Shown here: positions 8,560 to 16,434 of the stretch, piece after piece
Position numbering within the stretch: position 1 is the stretch's first letter
How the letters are laid out: each line of letters opens with the position of its first letter
Assembly: GCA_002087915.1 (NCBI GenBank)
Contig: LWDP01000039.1
Coordinates: 1 to 19,085, forward strand
Length of the DNA stretch: 19,085 bases
Direction of reading: 5' to 3'
Source: Enterospora canceri
Taxonomy: Eukaryota > Microsporidia > Enterocytozoonidae
Notes under the pieces: model-generated
Told to the model about the DNA's origin: nothing
Seen by the model: the letters and a program-made list of their open reading frames with translations, nothing else
Databases searched by the model: none
Made by a program: the position numbers and the translations under genes

Positions 8560-9043
8560 TTAGAGCATTCACAGAGAGTAACACAAACAACCAAGTTAAC
8601 ATAAGGGTAATTCAGATAAAATTTTCTTAACCAGTGCCCGTAAGCTTGGTCATCAGTTATATTTCCCAAACGATATCCAGTTACAATAAATACCGGAGAA
8701 CCAAGACAGTCTAACTTAAATTGATTCTACCGCGGTAAGTTTTGATCAATCTTTATTATTCTGATTCAACAATTCCATATACAAGTGTCTTTATTAAATA
8801 CATAATCAATTTTGAGGCACGCATACCTAAACTCCACCATCACTTCTACACAAAATATTTTCAAATCAGGGTTAAAACTTTTACCCCTTTTAAATTAAAT
8901 TATTTGCAACGGTCCAATTTATGTACGTGCATATTAAAGGCATTCCTATTCTTATGACTGACGACAGTTGATAGTAAAGGTTACCTGTATAAATCCCATG
9001 TTGGGAACAAAAAGGTAAAAGAATTAATGAAAATTTAACCCGA
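8560..9043. other. AT-rich spacer with one short unassigned ORF remnant
   Basis: On the minus strand a stop-free run (about 8728-8556) reads FKLDCLGSPVFIVTGYRLGN and DDQAYGHWLRKFYLNYPYV. It looks like protein and faintly resembles the catalytic core of a MULE-type transposase, but it is too short to assign. The remainder (about 8745-9043) has no supported feature. Confidence 0.4.
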
Positions 9044-9258
9044 ATGGTTGACGAACCTAATCAGAAGGAGAGTAACGTGAAGCCTCCCGGAACCCCAAAA
9101 CTAGGGAAGAGCCCCGGCGAGAAGAGGCGTAGGAAAACGTACAAGAGAAGAAGCCCGTAAGGCGTATGATGCAGTGGAGGATATTGCGACTGCAATCAAT
9201 AAATATGTTGATGCAAAAACAGGGCATACTAAAAGTGAACGTCCCATCCCTTATCATT
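9044..9258 (+). pseudogene. GEKRRRK-motif ORF, copy 3 (gag-like position), frameshifted
   Basis: The ATG at 9044 is preceded by ACCC two bases upstream. The frame reads MVDEPNQKESNVKPPGTPKL, then GKSPGEKRRRKTYKR. A one-base shift near 9148 moves coding to REEARKAYDAVEDIATAINK and YVDAKTGHTKSERPIPYH, stopping at 9256-9258. The N-terminal motif and start context match the ORFs at 322, 3980 and 10219. It sits just upstream of integrase fragments in the same orientation, the place of a retrotransposon gag gene, so a gag-like role is possible (inference). No zinc knuckle (CCHC) is visible. Confidence 0.55.
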
Positions 9259-9269
9259 AGCCTGACGGT

Positions 9270-10032
9270 CAGGGCAAAAAGCTTTAGAAACAGTAACTGC
9301 TACAACCGCACCGGAAGAGAAAACTAGACTCAATGTTGCTATCCCGTTTCAGGTACGTGAAAATGCAAATTGTATCAGTTTGCACAACAAACCATTTTGT
9401 ACAAAAATCAGCTCTTCAAAATCAATGATGCAACATTGATGAAGGCTGAGATCAACGACGAAAACGTTGATGTTTTGATAAAAAAAGTCAAAATTGCTCC
9501 TTGCCGTTGACCAGGAGACGTATTATAAGTTATGGAAAACACTACATTACTCGAACACCGATGGTCATAATGTTATTGTAGCGTCCTATACCAAGCTAAA
9601 CAGTCATTATTGTTGATCCGTTAAAAAAAGGTCGATAGGTTCATTGACGATAAGTGTGATGGTTGGAATGATCACTCAGAAGCTTGTATGTATTCATACA
9701 GAACAACCAAATACACCACTACTGGTTTCTCTCCTTTCCAGATGCTGTTTAAACAGCAACCATTAACTCCTCTTGAGTTGGTGGTGTCGGTCAATATTGA
9801 TCAGTCTTTACCTGAAACTGATATTGACTATGGTTCTGATGACCTGAAAGCCAGTATGACAAACAAGCACTACTATGACAGACGTCAAGGTGTCTGTGAT
9901 CAGTTTGAGGTAGGTTAATTGGTCCTTAAGCTAAACCAGGCTAAGGATAAGAAATTGGAGTCAAATTGGCTTCCGATTGTCTTTGAAGTCACCAGGAAAA
10001 AGATGATTGCTCTGAACGGACTTAAGGAATAA
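9270..10032 (+). pseudogene. Ty3/gypsy-type integrase remnant lacking the catalytic core
   Basis: After an unassigned stretch (ALETVTATTAPEEKTRLNVA) the plus strand reads LYKNQLFKINDATLMKAE. In a later frame it gives LWKTLHYSNTDGHNVIVASY then TKLNSHYC, which resembles the H2C2 zinc-binding region before a retroviral-type integrase core. The core itself, with its D,D-35-E residues, is missing. The next readable part (from about 9628) is already the core C-terminus: VDRFIDDKCDGWNDHSEACM then SYRTTKYTTTGFSPFQMLFK. The C-terminal domain follows (NKHYYDRRQGVCDQFEVG), with an in-frame TAA at 9916-9918 in a position normally Asp, then LVLKLNQAKDKKLESNWLPI, ending at the TAA at 10030-10032. The motifs fit gypsy integrases. 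A Maverick integrase is less likely, as no other Maverick genes are seen. Confidence 0.75.
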
Positions 10033-10219
10033 TAAGATGGTTTATTTACTGAATTGTTCCTCTTCGGACTCTTTTGTTGCTTTTCTGACTGGCTGATTAC
10101 CTTTTCCCTATGGTCTTACTGTACCTGCCGCTTCCTTTTGCGTCTTAGGGGCTTTTGCATCGCTCCTTATAGGCTTTCCTCCTCTTTTCCCCTGGAGTCT
10201 TTCCCGTCCTAACCGGCAT
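10033..10219 (-). pseudogene. GEKRRK-motif ORF, copy 4, frameshifted
   Basis: On the minus strand an ATG at 10219-10217 is preceded by CCC one base upstream. It reads MPVRTGKTPGEKRRKAYKER and then CKSP and a stop. The neighbouring frame continues as PKTQKEAAGTVRP and, after another stop, GKGNQPVRKATKESEEEQFS. Motif and start context match the ORFs at 322, 3980 and 9044. It lies just downstream of, and opposite to, the gypsy integrase remnant. No element ends were found. Confidence 0.5.
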
Positions 10220-10564
10220 TGGGTCTTCGGATCATTGCTGTATGTTTCACTAAACATAGGTTTTTTAATTAACAAATTCTGTGAAGAAATTTCACTCGTC
10301 GGATTAAATAACGACAGATAAGTTTACTGGGTTGCTTTAATTTAACGCAGATAGTTACAGCTGCTCGGTAGATACCTGGTTGACCCAAGAATTGGTTAAA
10401 TTGTTGGATTTACTCACTAGAACGATGGGTTCCTTTGTTCTGTTTCTCTACTGTGTTAGCAAATAAAATCTACTGATTAAGCGTTCTTATTGCCTTTAGA
10501 CGAATTATATACCATTCAGGCAATAAAAACAGACTTTATCAAAAAACCTTACAGAAACCTTAAT
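10220..10564. other. AT-rich spacer, no feature seen
   Basis: No coding frame, RNA gene or convincing repeat is visible. It separates the transposon remnants from the first apparently intact host gene, whose stop codon is at 10565-10567. Confidence 0.5.
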
Positions 10565-12040
10565 TCAATTAAAATTTAAAACTAATGCTGCATTAGCTGG
10601 TGTTATGCACTCGGCACAATCATCATGCTCGCCTATTAGTAACACGTTTTGTATTGAATCCTTTTGTGTTGCTTCAAAAATTCGCTTCAAATCATGTTCA
10701 TTTGTACAATCTAAGTCCCCGTACACTCCATTCTTAAGTTGTCTATAAATAAACTTGAACTTAAGTTGTTCTGATTTGTCAAGCATCATGTCATTCAACC
10801 TCTTTTTGAAAAAATTGTAGTTGGTCATCGTAGTTCTAATGGTCCAATTTGTGCATGTGTTAACAAAATTCGAAATCTTAATCAAGAAGTCGAGTGGGCC
10901 ATATTGAATAAAGTGCTTTGAGAAGATAATTACTCCTCCTGGTTTGAAAGTCTCAATAGCGTTGCCATTTTGTTCGACCTTGTAGAATTTTCTACGGGGA
11001 TTTTTGATAAACTTGTTGCAGAATATTTGATGCAATATTCCTGCATAAATATCCTGAACAATTATTGTGTCTGCTTTGTTGATATCCATTGTTATATTGG
11101 CTGCTTTTCCCATCAGGTTCAAAAGTCTTAAACCGCGGTACGTATTTTTGGTCAATAATCCATAGTTCAATTTCTCCTGCATCAAGGCATCTACATCTGC
11201 AAATAAACTCGTTTCATAAAGCAATGGGTATGCTTTGAAAGAATTGTCAACAAAAGCGCGTGTTTTGATTTCTTCACCCAATGTAAAGTTCTTTGCCTGT
11301 AACTTGTTATTCTGTTGAACTCTAAACAAGATTCCCTTGTCTTTGAAATCAACATTTCCTAAAAACGTGTCACTTTCAACAGGGTAATAGAAAACCCAGA
11401 TTGAATTTTTTGCATGCAAGCACATTGCAAGATTGTTTTCTGTTAAATATTGCTTGAAATCTTGCTCAATTTCTCCTATACAGCTATAATCAAATGTGAA
11501 AATGCTATTTTCACTCTTCTTGATTGCAGCCCGTGCATATGTGACGATTTTACTCTTTGCAATAAAAATACAATCTGAAATCTGGAATTCAAACGTCTTA
11601 AAGCGTTCATACCAATAGAATGTGAATCGTATGGAAGTCGATTCTGTTATTCTAAGTGTAATGGAGTTACCAATTTCTTCAGCGACTATTTTTCTGTTAT
11701 CTACTGCAACCTCTTTAGTTTCTTGTCTAGTAATCATGGGTTGCTGTTTCTCTTTTCCAAATTTACCATTAGCTGTAGTTGAAAGTTTTGCTTTCTTTAT
11801 CATTTCTTCTTTGAACAACTTTTGTTGTTCAATCTCTTTTTCATCTTCTTCATTTTTACGTTTCGTTCTCAAAAGCTTAAGAGCATTCCTTACAAAATCC
11901 ATGATAGCCATTTTGTTGCTCAAATTAGAAAGCCTTGTCCAGGATTCTGTATTGTCAAGCCACTTTACATAGAAATAAATGTCATCATTAGCACATTTAT
12001 ACATCAATATTGCCTTTTCAGTTGTGCTCTTCTTTGACAT
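10565..12040 (-). CDS. Chromodomain-like protein, function unknown (491 aa)
   Basis: I take the ATG at 12040-12038, which has CCCCC directly upstream. An in-frame ATG 33 codons earlier (12139) lacks this signal. Residues 10-57 resemble a chromodomain: a basic strand, IYFYVKWLDNTESWTRLSNL with the conserved KW and a second Trp, then a short C-terminal helix (IMDFVRNALKLL). A Lys/Glu-rich probably helical stretch (about 57-87) follows, then about 400 residues I cannot assign. These have alternating hydrophobic segments and a C-terminus with VLLIGEHDDCAECITP and ALVLNF. The frame is open over its full length, unlike its transposon neighbours. Chromodomain proteins usually read methylated histone tails, and a heterochromatin role beside a transposon-rich zone is attractive but only inferred. 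A lineage-specific or transposon-derived protein is the alternative. Confidence 0.6.
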   Translation of the reverse strand: MSKKSTTEKAILMYKCANDDIYFYVKWLDNTESWTRLSNLSNKMAIMDFVRNALKLLRTKRKNEEDEKEIEQQKLFKEEMIKKAKLSTTANGKFGKEKQQPMITRQETKEVAVDNRKIVAEEIGNSITLRITESTSIRFTFYWYERFKTFEFQISDCIFIAKSKIVTYARAAIKKSENSIFTFDYSCIGEIEQDFKQYLTENNLAMCLHAKNSIWVFYYPVESDTFLGNVDFKDKGILFRVQQNNKLQAKNFTLGEEIKTRAFVDNSFKAYPLLYETSLFADVDALMQEKLNYGLLTKNTYRGLRLLNLMGKAANITMDINKADTIIVQDIYAGILHQIFCNKFIKNPRRKFYKVEQNGNAIETFKPGGVIIFSKHFIQYGPLDFLIKISNFVNTCTNWTIRTTMTNYNFFKKRLNDMMLDKSEQLKFKFIYRQLKNGVYGDLDCTNEHDLKRIFEATQKDSIQNVLLIGEHDDCAECITPANAALVLNFN

Positions 12041-12875
12041 GGGGGTAAACTCAGAAGCAAAATTTTCAATTGCTGTTGTTGAAAGTTTTGATGCGACCAA
12101 GAATATGCTTTGATTTACAAACAAAATTGTTATGTTCATCTTCTAAGGCTTTTTGCTCTTCTTCATTGTAAGCATTTATTCAATAAACCTTGCTATTTCT
12201 ACTTAATATTTTACTTCTTGACAGGTTGATATGATATACATCAGATATCATAATCACATAACAACAATATGTATAATATTGAAAACCTTCAACGGCTGTG
12301 ATCTAAAATTAGATCAATTTTATTGATAGAAACTAACGCCCCTATCCTTATTGTTTTATAAAAGACGTTATTTTGGCACAGTATGTTATATGCAATTCTC
12401 ATGTTAAAGTTTCCTATCTCAATCTATCAAAAATGAATGTAGAATGGAATATTCGTGTATGTGCAACTAGACTCAGCCATGTAAGACAATATAAACAAGA
12501 ATCCGGTGTCTGATTAATCAATTTTACCTGATTTTTGGCATAAATAATAAAAAATCACTATATTTTTATTTTAGAATTTTTGACTGTACATCATGGACTA
12601 ACAATGGATGAAAATGACTTAAGGTTTGTGTTTGGATAGCCCGCTACGCTCCTATTGTTTAGGTGTGTTTCGAACAACGATTTGTTCGAGTAATTTAATG
12701 CTGTTTTTATTCTCAGTATCTGAAAGATAGGTACATTTTTAGATGAGATAAAACCCTTTGTATTAGCGGTGGTCTAACATCCACATTTACCTTATTTTGT
12801 CTGTCAATTAATTTGTATTGCTCTTTTACATAAACATAAAATAGTTCTTGTCACTATTGTGTATTGTACAATTTC
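12041..12875. other. Long intergenic region upstream of the chromodomain-like gene
   Basis: At 835 bp this is much longer than the 16-104 nt gaps farther right. It contains the optional 99-nt upstream extension of the chromodomain-like frame and an inverted repeat at 12670-12689. I saw no further gene and no tRNA. Confidence 0.5.
12670..12689. repeat. Perfect 8-bp inverted repeat with 4-base loop
   Basis: TCGAACAA, CGAT, TTGTTCGA. It lies downstream of the Rab gene stop and upstream of the chromodomain-like gene. It might fold as a hairpin in a transcript. Its TTCGAA core recalls a tRNA T-loop, but no tRNA stems surround it. Confidence 0.5.
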
Positions 12876-13511
12876 TTAGCAACAACCACCGCCTTTCTTT
12901 TTCTCAACCAATTGCAGTTCCTCACCTTTCAAATGTTCTTGTCTTGCATATCGCTTATTCTTCATACTATTCTTCCCTTTCTCTTTCTGATATATTTTTT
13001 CTACAAATTCCTCAAATGCCTTATCAATATTTTCTCCTGTACAAGCCGATGTTTCATAAAAGCTACATTTGTTGCTCATCGCACCATCTCTTCCTATTTC
13101 CATCTTTACAGCACGACTTTTCCCCAAATCGCTCTTGTTTCCTACCAACATTATTGGAATATCACTATTGCATGATTTTTTGATATTCGGTAACCAGATT
13201 TCAGTTGCATTTTTGAATGATGCCTTATCAGTGATGTCATATACAACAATTGCTCCACATGCTCCTCTATAATATGCTGAAATGATTGCGTGATATCGTT
13301 CCTGACCAGCTGTATCCCAAATCTGCGTCTTTATTTTGCAGTCCTCAAACTCGTAGTATTTTGTTCCAAATTCAACACCTATAGTTGGCTTTGATCCTTC
13401 TAGAAACTTCTTTGATACAAGCTGACTCAACATGTTCGTTTTGCCTACATTTGTGTCTCCAACCAATACAACCTTAAAAAGATAGTTGAAGTTCTCTTTC
13501 TTTGTTGTCAT
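12876..13511 (-). CDS. Rab-family small GTPase, Rab11/Ypt31-like (211 aa)
   Basis: A complete Ras-superfamily G domain is visible: P-loop GDTNVGKT (18-25), switch I with Thr43 in KPTIGVEFGTKYYE, switch II WDTAGQE (65-71), NKSD (125-128) and ETSA (153-156). The C-terminus is basic and ends GGGCC, a di-cysteine geranylgeranylation signal, so the protein should be membrane-anchored and act in vesicle traffic. The segment RYHAIISAYYRGACGAIVVY is closest to Rab11/Ypt31 among the Rab families I know. That subfamily call is moderate and the Rab call is firm. The ATG at 13511 gives a normal Rab N-terminus (MTTKKENFNYLFKVVLVGD), although no C-run precedes it, unlike the other host genes. It is transcribed divergently from the phosphatase gene across about 104 nt. 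Confidence 0.95.
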   Translation of the reverse strand: MTTKKENFNYLFKVVLVGDTNVGKTNMLSQLVSKKFLEGSKPTIGVEFGTKYYEFEDCKIKTQIWDTAGQERYHAIISAYYRGACGAIVVYDITDKASFKNATEIWLPNIKKSCNSDIPIMLVGNKSDLGKSRAVKMEIGRDGAMSNKCSFYETSACTGENIDKAFEEFVEKIYQKEKGKNSMKNKRYARQEHLKGEELQLVEKKKGGGCC

Positions 13512-13615
13512 ACTTCCTTTACTGTTTTAGATATTTAACACGCTTGAAACACGTCGTGTGCGTGAATGAAAATGAATTGCAACTCAATAAATCGCCCTCT
13601 CTTTTAATCCCCAGA
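13512..13615. promoter_or_regulatory. Divergent promoter region between Rab and phosphatase genes
   Basis: About 104 nt separate two opposed start codons, so control elements for both genes must lie here or inside the coding regions. The phosphatase side ends with CCCC at 13609-13612, three bases before its ATG. No TATA-like box is obvious. Confidence 0.5.
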
Positions 13616-14488
13616 ATGTTTCTCAGGAATGTTTTGCAAAAGATTCACTCAAACGAAGTAGTGTCTGAATTTGAGATAAACATCATATGCAAACAGATGA
13701 CTAAAATAGCAATACAGGAGCCAAACATCCCATTCGTGTCCTCACCAGTCTGTGTTCTTGGAGATATACACGGTCAATATTCTGATTTAGTACAGTTGCT
13801 AGAACTGGTCGAGAAGCCAGGAGAATGCACCTATGTTTTCCTAGGTGACTACGTGGACAGGGGCCCCAATTCAATTAGCGTAGTTCTGCTGCTTTTTTGC
13901 TACAAAATCCTCTATCCAAAACGGGTGTTTATGCTCAGGGGCAATCACGAACAAAGAGCCATAAACAAAATATACGGATTCTATGATGAGACCATGAAAG
14001 CATACGAAGACACACACGTATGGCAGATGATCAACGAAGTCTTTGACTTCTTCAGTATTGCTGCAGTAATAGATATGAAATACTTTTGTGTACATGGTGG
14101 CATTTCAAACAGAGTCACCCTTAACAAACTGAAGCGATACGACCGTTCAGAAAGAACGAAAGATGACGACATTGCCAATGATCTGTTCTGGAGTGATCCA
14201 TTCAACAAGCTGGGCTGCTTGCCAAATCAAAGAGGCTCAGGAGTCCTCTTTGGAGTCGATATTGTAAAAAACTTCCTAATGCAAAACAACCTGGAGCTAA
14301 TCATCAGGTCTCACCAACTGGTTCACCAGGGTCATAAATTCGATCTCCATGGCCTGTGTCTGACAATCTGGTCTGCGCCAAATTACATGAATAGAATCGA
14401 GAATCCAGGCATAGTTCTCTATATAGAGCCTGATAAAGAAATCAACGCCTCCTCCATGCACATCTACACAAGACCATTAAAGAAATAA
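13616..14488 (+). CDS. PPP-family Ser/Thr protein phosphatase, PP6/PP2A-like (290 aa)
   Basis: All metal-binding motifs of the PPP family are present: GDIHGQ (49-54), GDYVDRG (77-83), RGNHE (108-112) and HGG (160-162), plus a histidine in RSHQ (231-234, usually RAHQ) and SAPNY near the C-terminus. The segments YGFYDE, LVHQGHKF and TIWSAPNY resemble PP6/Sit4 and PP4 more than PP1. I choose the ATG at 13616, with CCCC three bases upstream. The frame is open farther upstream (to about 13502) but contains no earlier ATG. At 290 aa it is slightly shorter than PP6 (about 305) and lacks the usual C-terminal YFL tail, ending TRPLKK. It is the first gene of a close plus-strand array, 46 nt before XPB. 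Its stop codon lies within AAATAAAA, a possible polyadenylation signal. Confidence 0.93.
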   Translation: MFLRNVLQKIHSNEVVSEFEINIICKQMTKIAIQEPNIPFVSSPVCVLGDIHGQYSDLVQLLELVEKPGECTYVFLGDYVDRGPNSISVVLLLFCYKILYPKRVFMLRGNHEQRAINKIYGFYDETMKAYEDTHVWQMINEVFDFFSIAAVIDMKYFCVHGGISNRVTLNKLKRYDRSERTKDDDIANDLFWSDPFNKLGCLPNQRGSGVLFGVDIVKNFLMQNNLELIIRSHQLVHQGHKFDLHGLCLTIWSAPNYMNRIENPGIVLYIEPDKEINASSMHIYTRPLKK

Positions 14489-14534
14489 AACAAACAAAAT
14501 CCAGATCAACAAATTTCCATGCATAAACTAGCCC

Positions 14535-16418
14535 ATGAAAAATGCAGCAGACACCCTAGTTCCCAAGAAAGCCACCAAGCACTCCTTTGCGCCTGAGACA
14601 CTCGTTATGAAGAAAGATGCGACAAACTGTCCACTCTGGATCAACTACGACGGCCTCATCGTCCTTGAAGTCTTCTGTAAAAATAGCACTCCTGCTACTG
14701 ACTTTCTGGTTGCCATTTCCGAGCCAGTCTCCAGACCTGAAAACATCCACGAGTACCAAATCACGGCCTACTCGCTCTACGCTGCCGCCTCAATCGGTCT
14801 GAACACCGATCAGATCACAAACACGCTCCAGCGATTCAGCAAAAACCACCTGCCTGCCTCAGTCAGAAACTTCATCTCAGATTGCACGCTCTCCTACGGC
14901 AAATTGAAACTCGTCCGAAGAAACAGGCAGTTTCTGATCGAGGTTGCTAACGAAAAGGTCTTTGAAACCATTTCGTCAGATGAAGTCCTCACAGCCTTCA
15001 TCACAAGCAGGGACCCCGTGAATCTCGTCCTCGAAATCAGCCGAGTCGAAAGCGTCAAAAAGCGTTGCATTGAAATCGATTACCCCCTGATTGACGAATT
15101 CGATTACGCCTCAAATTCATCCCCCCTACAAATCGATCTCAGGCCGTCCTGTCACATCAGGCCGTATCAGGAAATCTGCCTGAACAAAATGTTTGGAAGT
15201 GGTCGAGCTCGCTCAGGAATCATCGTCCTGCCCTGTGGCTCAGGAAAGACGCTTGTTGGAATCACGGCAGCCTGCACGATCAAACAGTCCACCATTGTCC
15301 TCTGCACCTCTGCCGTGAGCGTAGAGCAGTGGCGCCAAAGCGTGCTCCAATTCAGCACAGTCTCCCAAACGAGCATCTCTCGATTCACGTCAGACCGAAA
15401 GGAGTGGTTTGAGACGCCTCAGGGCATTCTGGTTACGACGTATTCGATGCTCTGCTTTTCTGGAAAACGAAGCTACGAGGCCCAATGCATAATGGACAAA
15501 ATCACAGTCCACGAATGGGGGCTGATGATTCTGGATGAAGTCCACGTTGTACCAGCACAGATGTTCAGGCGTGTAGTCTCAGCAGTGGCCCACCGCTGTA
15601 AGCTGGGTCTCACGGCCACGCTTGTTCGCGAAGATGACAAAATTGAAGACCTGAATTTCCTGATTGGGCCCAAATTGTACGAGGCAGATTGGCAGGATCT
15701 GAGTGAAAAGGGACACATTGCCCGGGTAGTGGGAGCAGAAGTCTGGTGCGAAATGACATCTGAATTCTACCGGGCCTATCTCCAACAGGATGCATCACGA
15801 AGACGAGTTCTTGCTACGATGAATCCAACTAAAATACAGACATGTGAATATTTGATCAAAAAGCACGAACAACGCGGTGACAAGGTCATCGTCTTCAGCG
15901 ACAGTGTCTTGGCCCTGAAGGAGTACGCCGTGAAAATGGGGAAGCCCTTCATCTACGGCCCAACGAGTCAGACTGAACGAATGCGCATTCTCAGGCAGTT
16001 TCGGACAAATCCAAAGATCAACACGCTCTTCCTCTCAAAGGTGGGAGACACCTCAATCGATCTCCCAGAAGCCACGTGCCTGATTCAGATCTCATCCCAT
16101 TTTGGAAGCAGAAGACAGGAAGCACAGCGACTTGGACGAGTCCTCAGGGCCAAGAAGCGCAGCGATGCCAATTTCAAGGCGTATTTTTATTCATTGGTCT
16201 CAAAGGACACTGATGAAATGCACTACAGTGCCAAGAGACAGCAGTTTCTGGTTGATCAGGGCTACTCGTTCAAGACAGTCGTTGGCATCGAAGAGGCGCA
16301 GCAGAATCCTGGTCGCCTCTACGCAACAAAGGCCCAGCAACGTGCTCTTCTTTCGAGCATCCTCAGCAGAGACCTCGAGAGCGAAGCAAGTGAGGATGCC
16401 GATCGAATTGGAAAATAG
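14535..16418 (+). CDS. XPB: TFIIH helicase subunit XPB/ERCC3/Rad25 (627 aa)
   Basis: XPB is the 3'-to-5' DNA translocase of TFIIH, which opens DNA during transcription initiation and nucleotide excision repair. The N-terminal damage-recognition-like domain is clear ([34 protein letters not shown]). The helicase motifs are the Walker A PCGSGKT (233-239), the DEVH box (334-337), [10 protein letters not shown] with the XPB-specific RED motif (365-367) in the stretch before [12 protein letters not shown], and motif [10 protein letters not shown] (531-538). This set identifies XPB specifically. It is shorter than human (782) or yeast (843) XPB, mainly at the N-terminus and by loss of tails. The ATG at 14535 has CCC directly upstream. 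Codon third positions are GC-rich compared with genes to the left. The start of the next gene lies 16 nt after the stop. Confidence 0.97.
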   Translation: MKNAADTLVPKKATKHSFAPETLVMKKDATNCPLWINYDGLIVLEVFCKNSTPATDFLVAISEPVSRPENIHEYQITAYSLYAAASIGLNTDQITNTLQRFSKNHLPASVRNFISDCTLSYGKLKLVRRNRQFLIEVANEKVFETISSDEVLTAFITSRDPVNLVLEISRVESVKKRCIEIDYPLIDEFDYASNSSPLQIDLRPSCHIRPYQEICLNKMFGSGRARSGIIVLPCGSGKTLVGITAACTIKQSTIVLCTSAVSVEQWRQSVLQFSTVSQTSISRFTSDRKEWFETPQGILVTTYSMLCFSGKRSYEAQCIMDKITVHEWGLMILDEVHVVPAQMFRRVVSAVAHRCKLGLTATLVREDDKIEDLNFLIGPKLYEADWQDLSEKGHIARVVGAEVWCEMTSEFYRAYLQQDASRRRVLATMNPTKIQTCEYLIKKHEQRGDKVIVFSDSVLALKEYAVKMGKPFIYGPTSQTERMRILRQFRTNPKINTLFLSKVGDTSIDLPEATCLIQISSHFGSRRQEAQRLGRVLRAKKRSDANFKAYFYSLVSKDTDEMHYSAKRQQFLVDQGYSFKTVVGIEEAQQNPGRLYATKAQQRALLSSILSRDLESEASEDADRIGK

Positions 16419-16434
16419 CAGCATTTTTCTACCC

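Noticed and set aside
9044..10032. Maverick/Polinton element
   Set aside because: Only integrase-type fragments are present. There is no DNA polymerase B, packaging ATPase or capsid-like gene, and the motifs are gypsy-like.
12660..12700. tRNA gene suggested by TTCGAAC
   Set aside because: The sequence is explained by a simple 8-bp hairpin. No acceptor, D or anticodon stems could be drawn around it.
13502..13615. N-terminal extension of the phosphatase to 328 aa
   Set aside because: It would begin at TTG and has no ATG. The ATG at 13616 has a C-run upstream and gives a normal PPP N-terminus.
16102..16434. N-myristoyltransferase start inside the XPB gene
   Set aside because: The extra residues are an out-of-frame shadow of XPB. 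16435 has ACCC directly upstream and follows the XPB stop by 16 nt.
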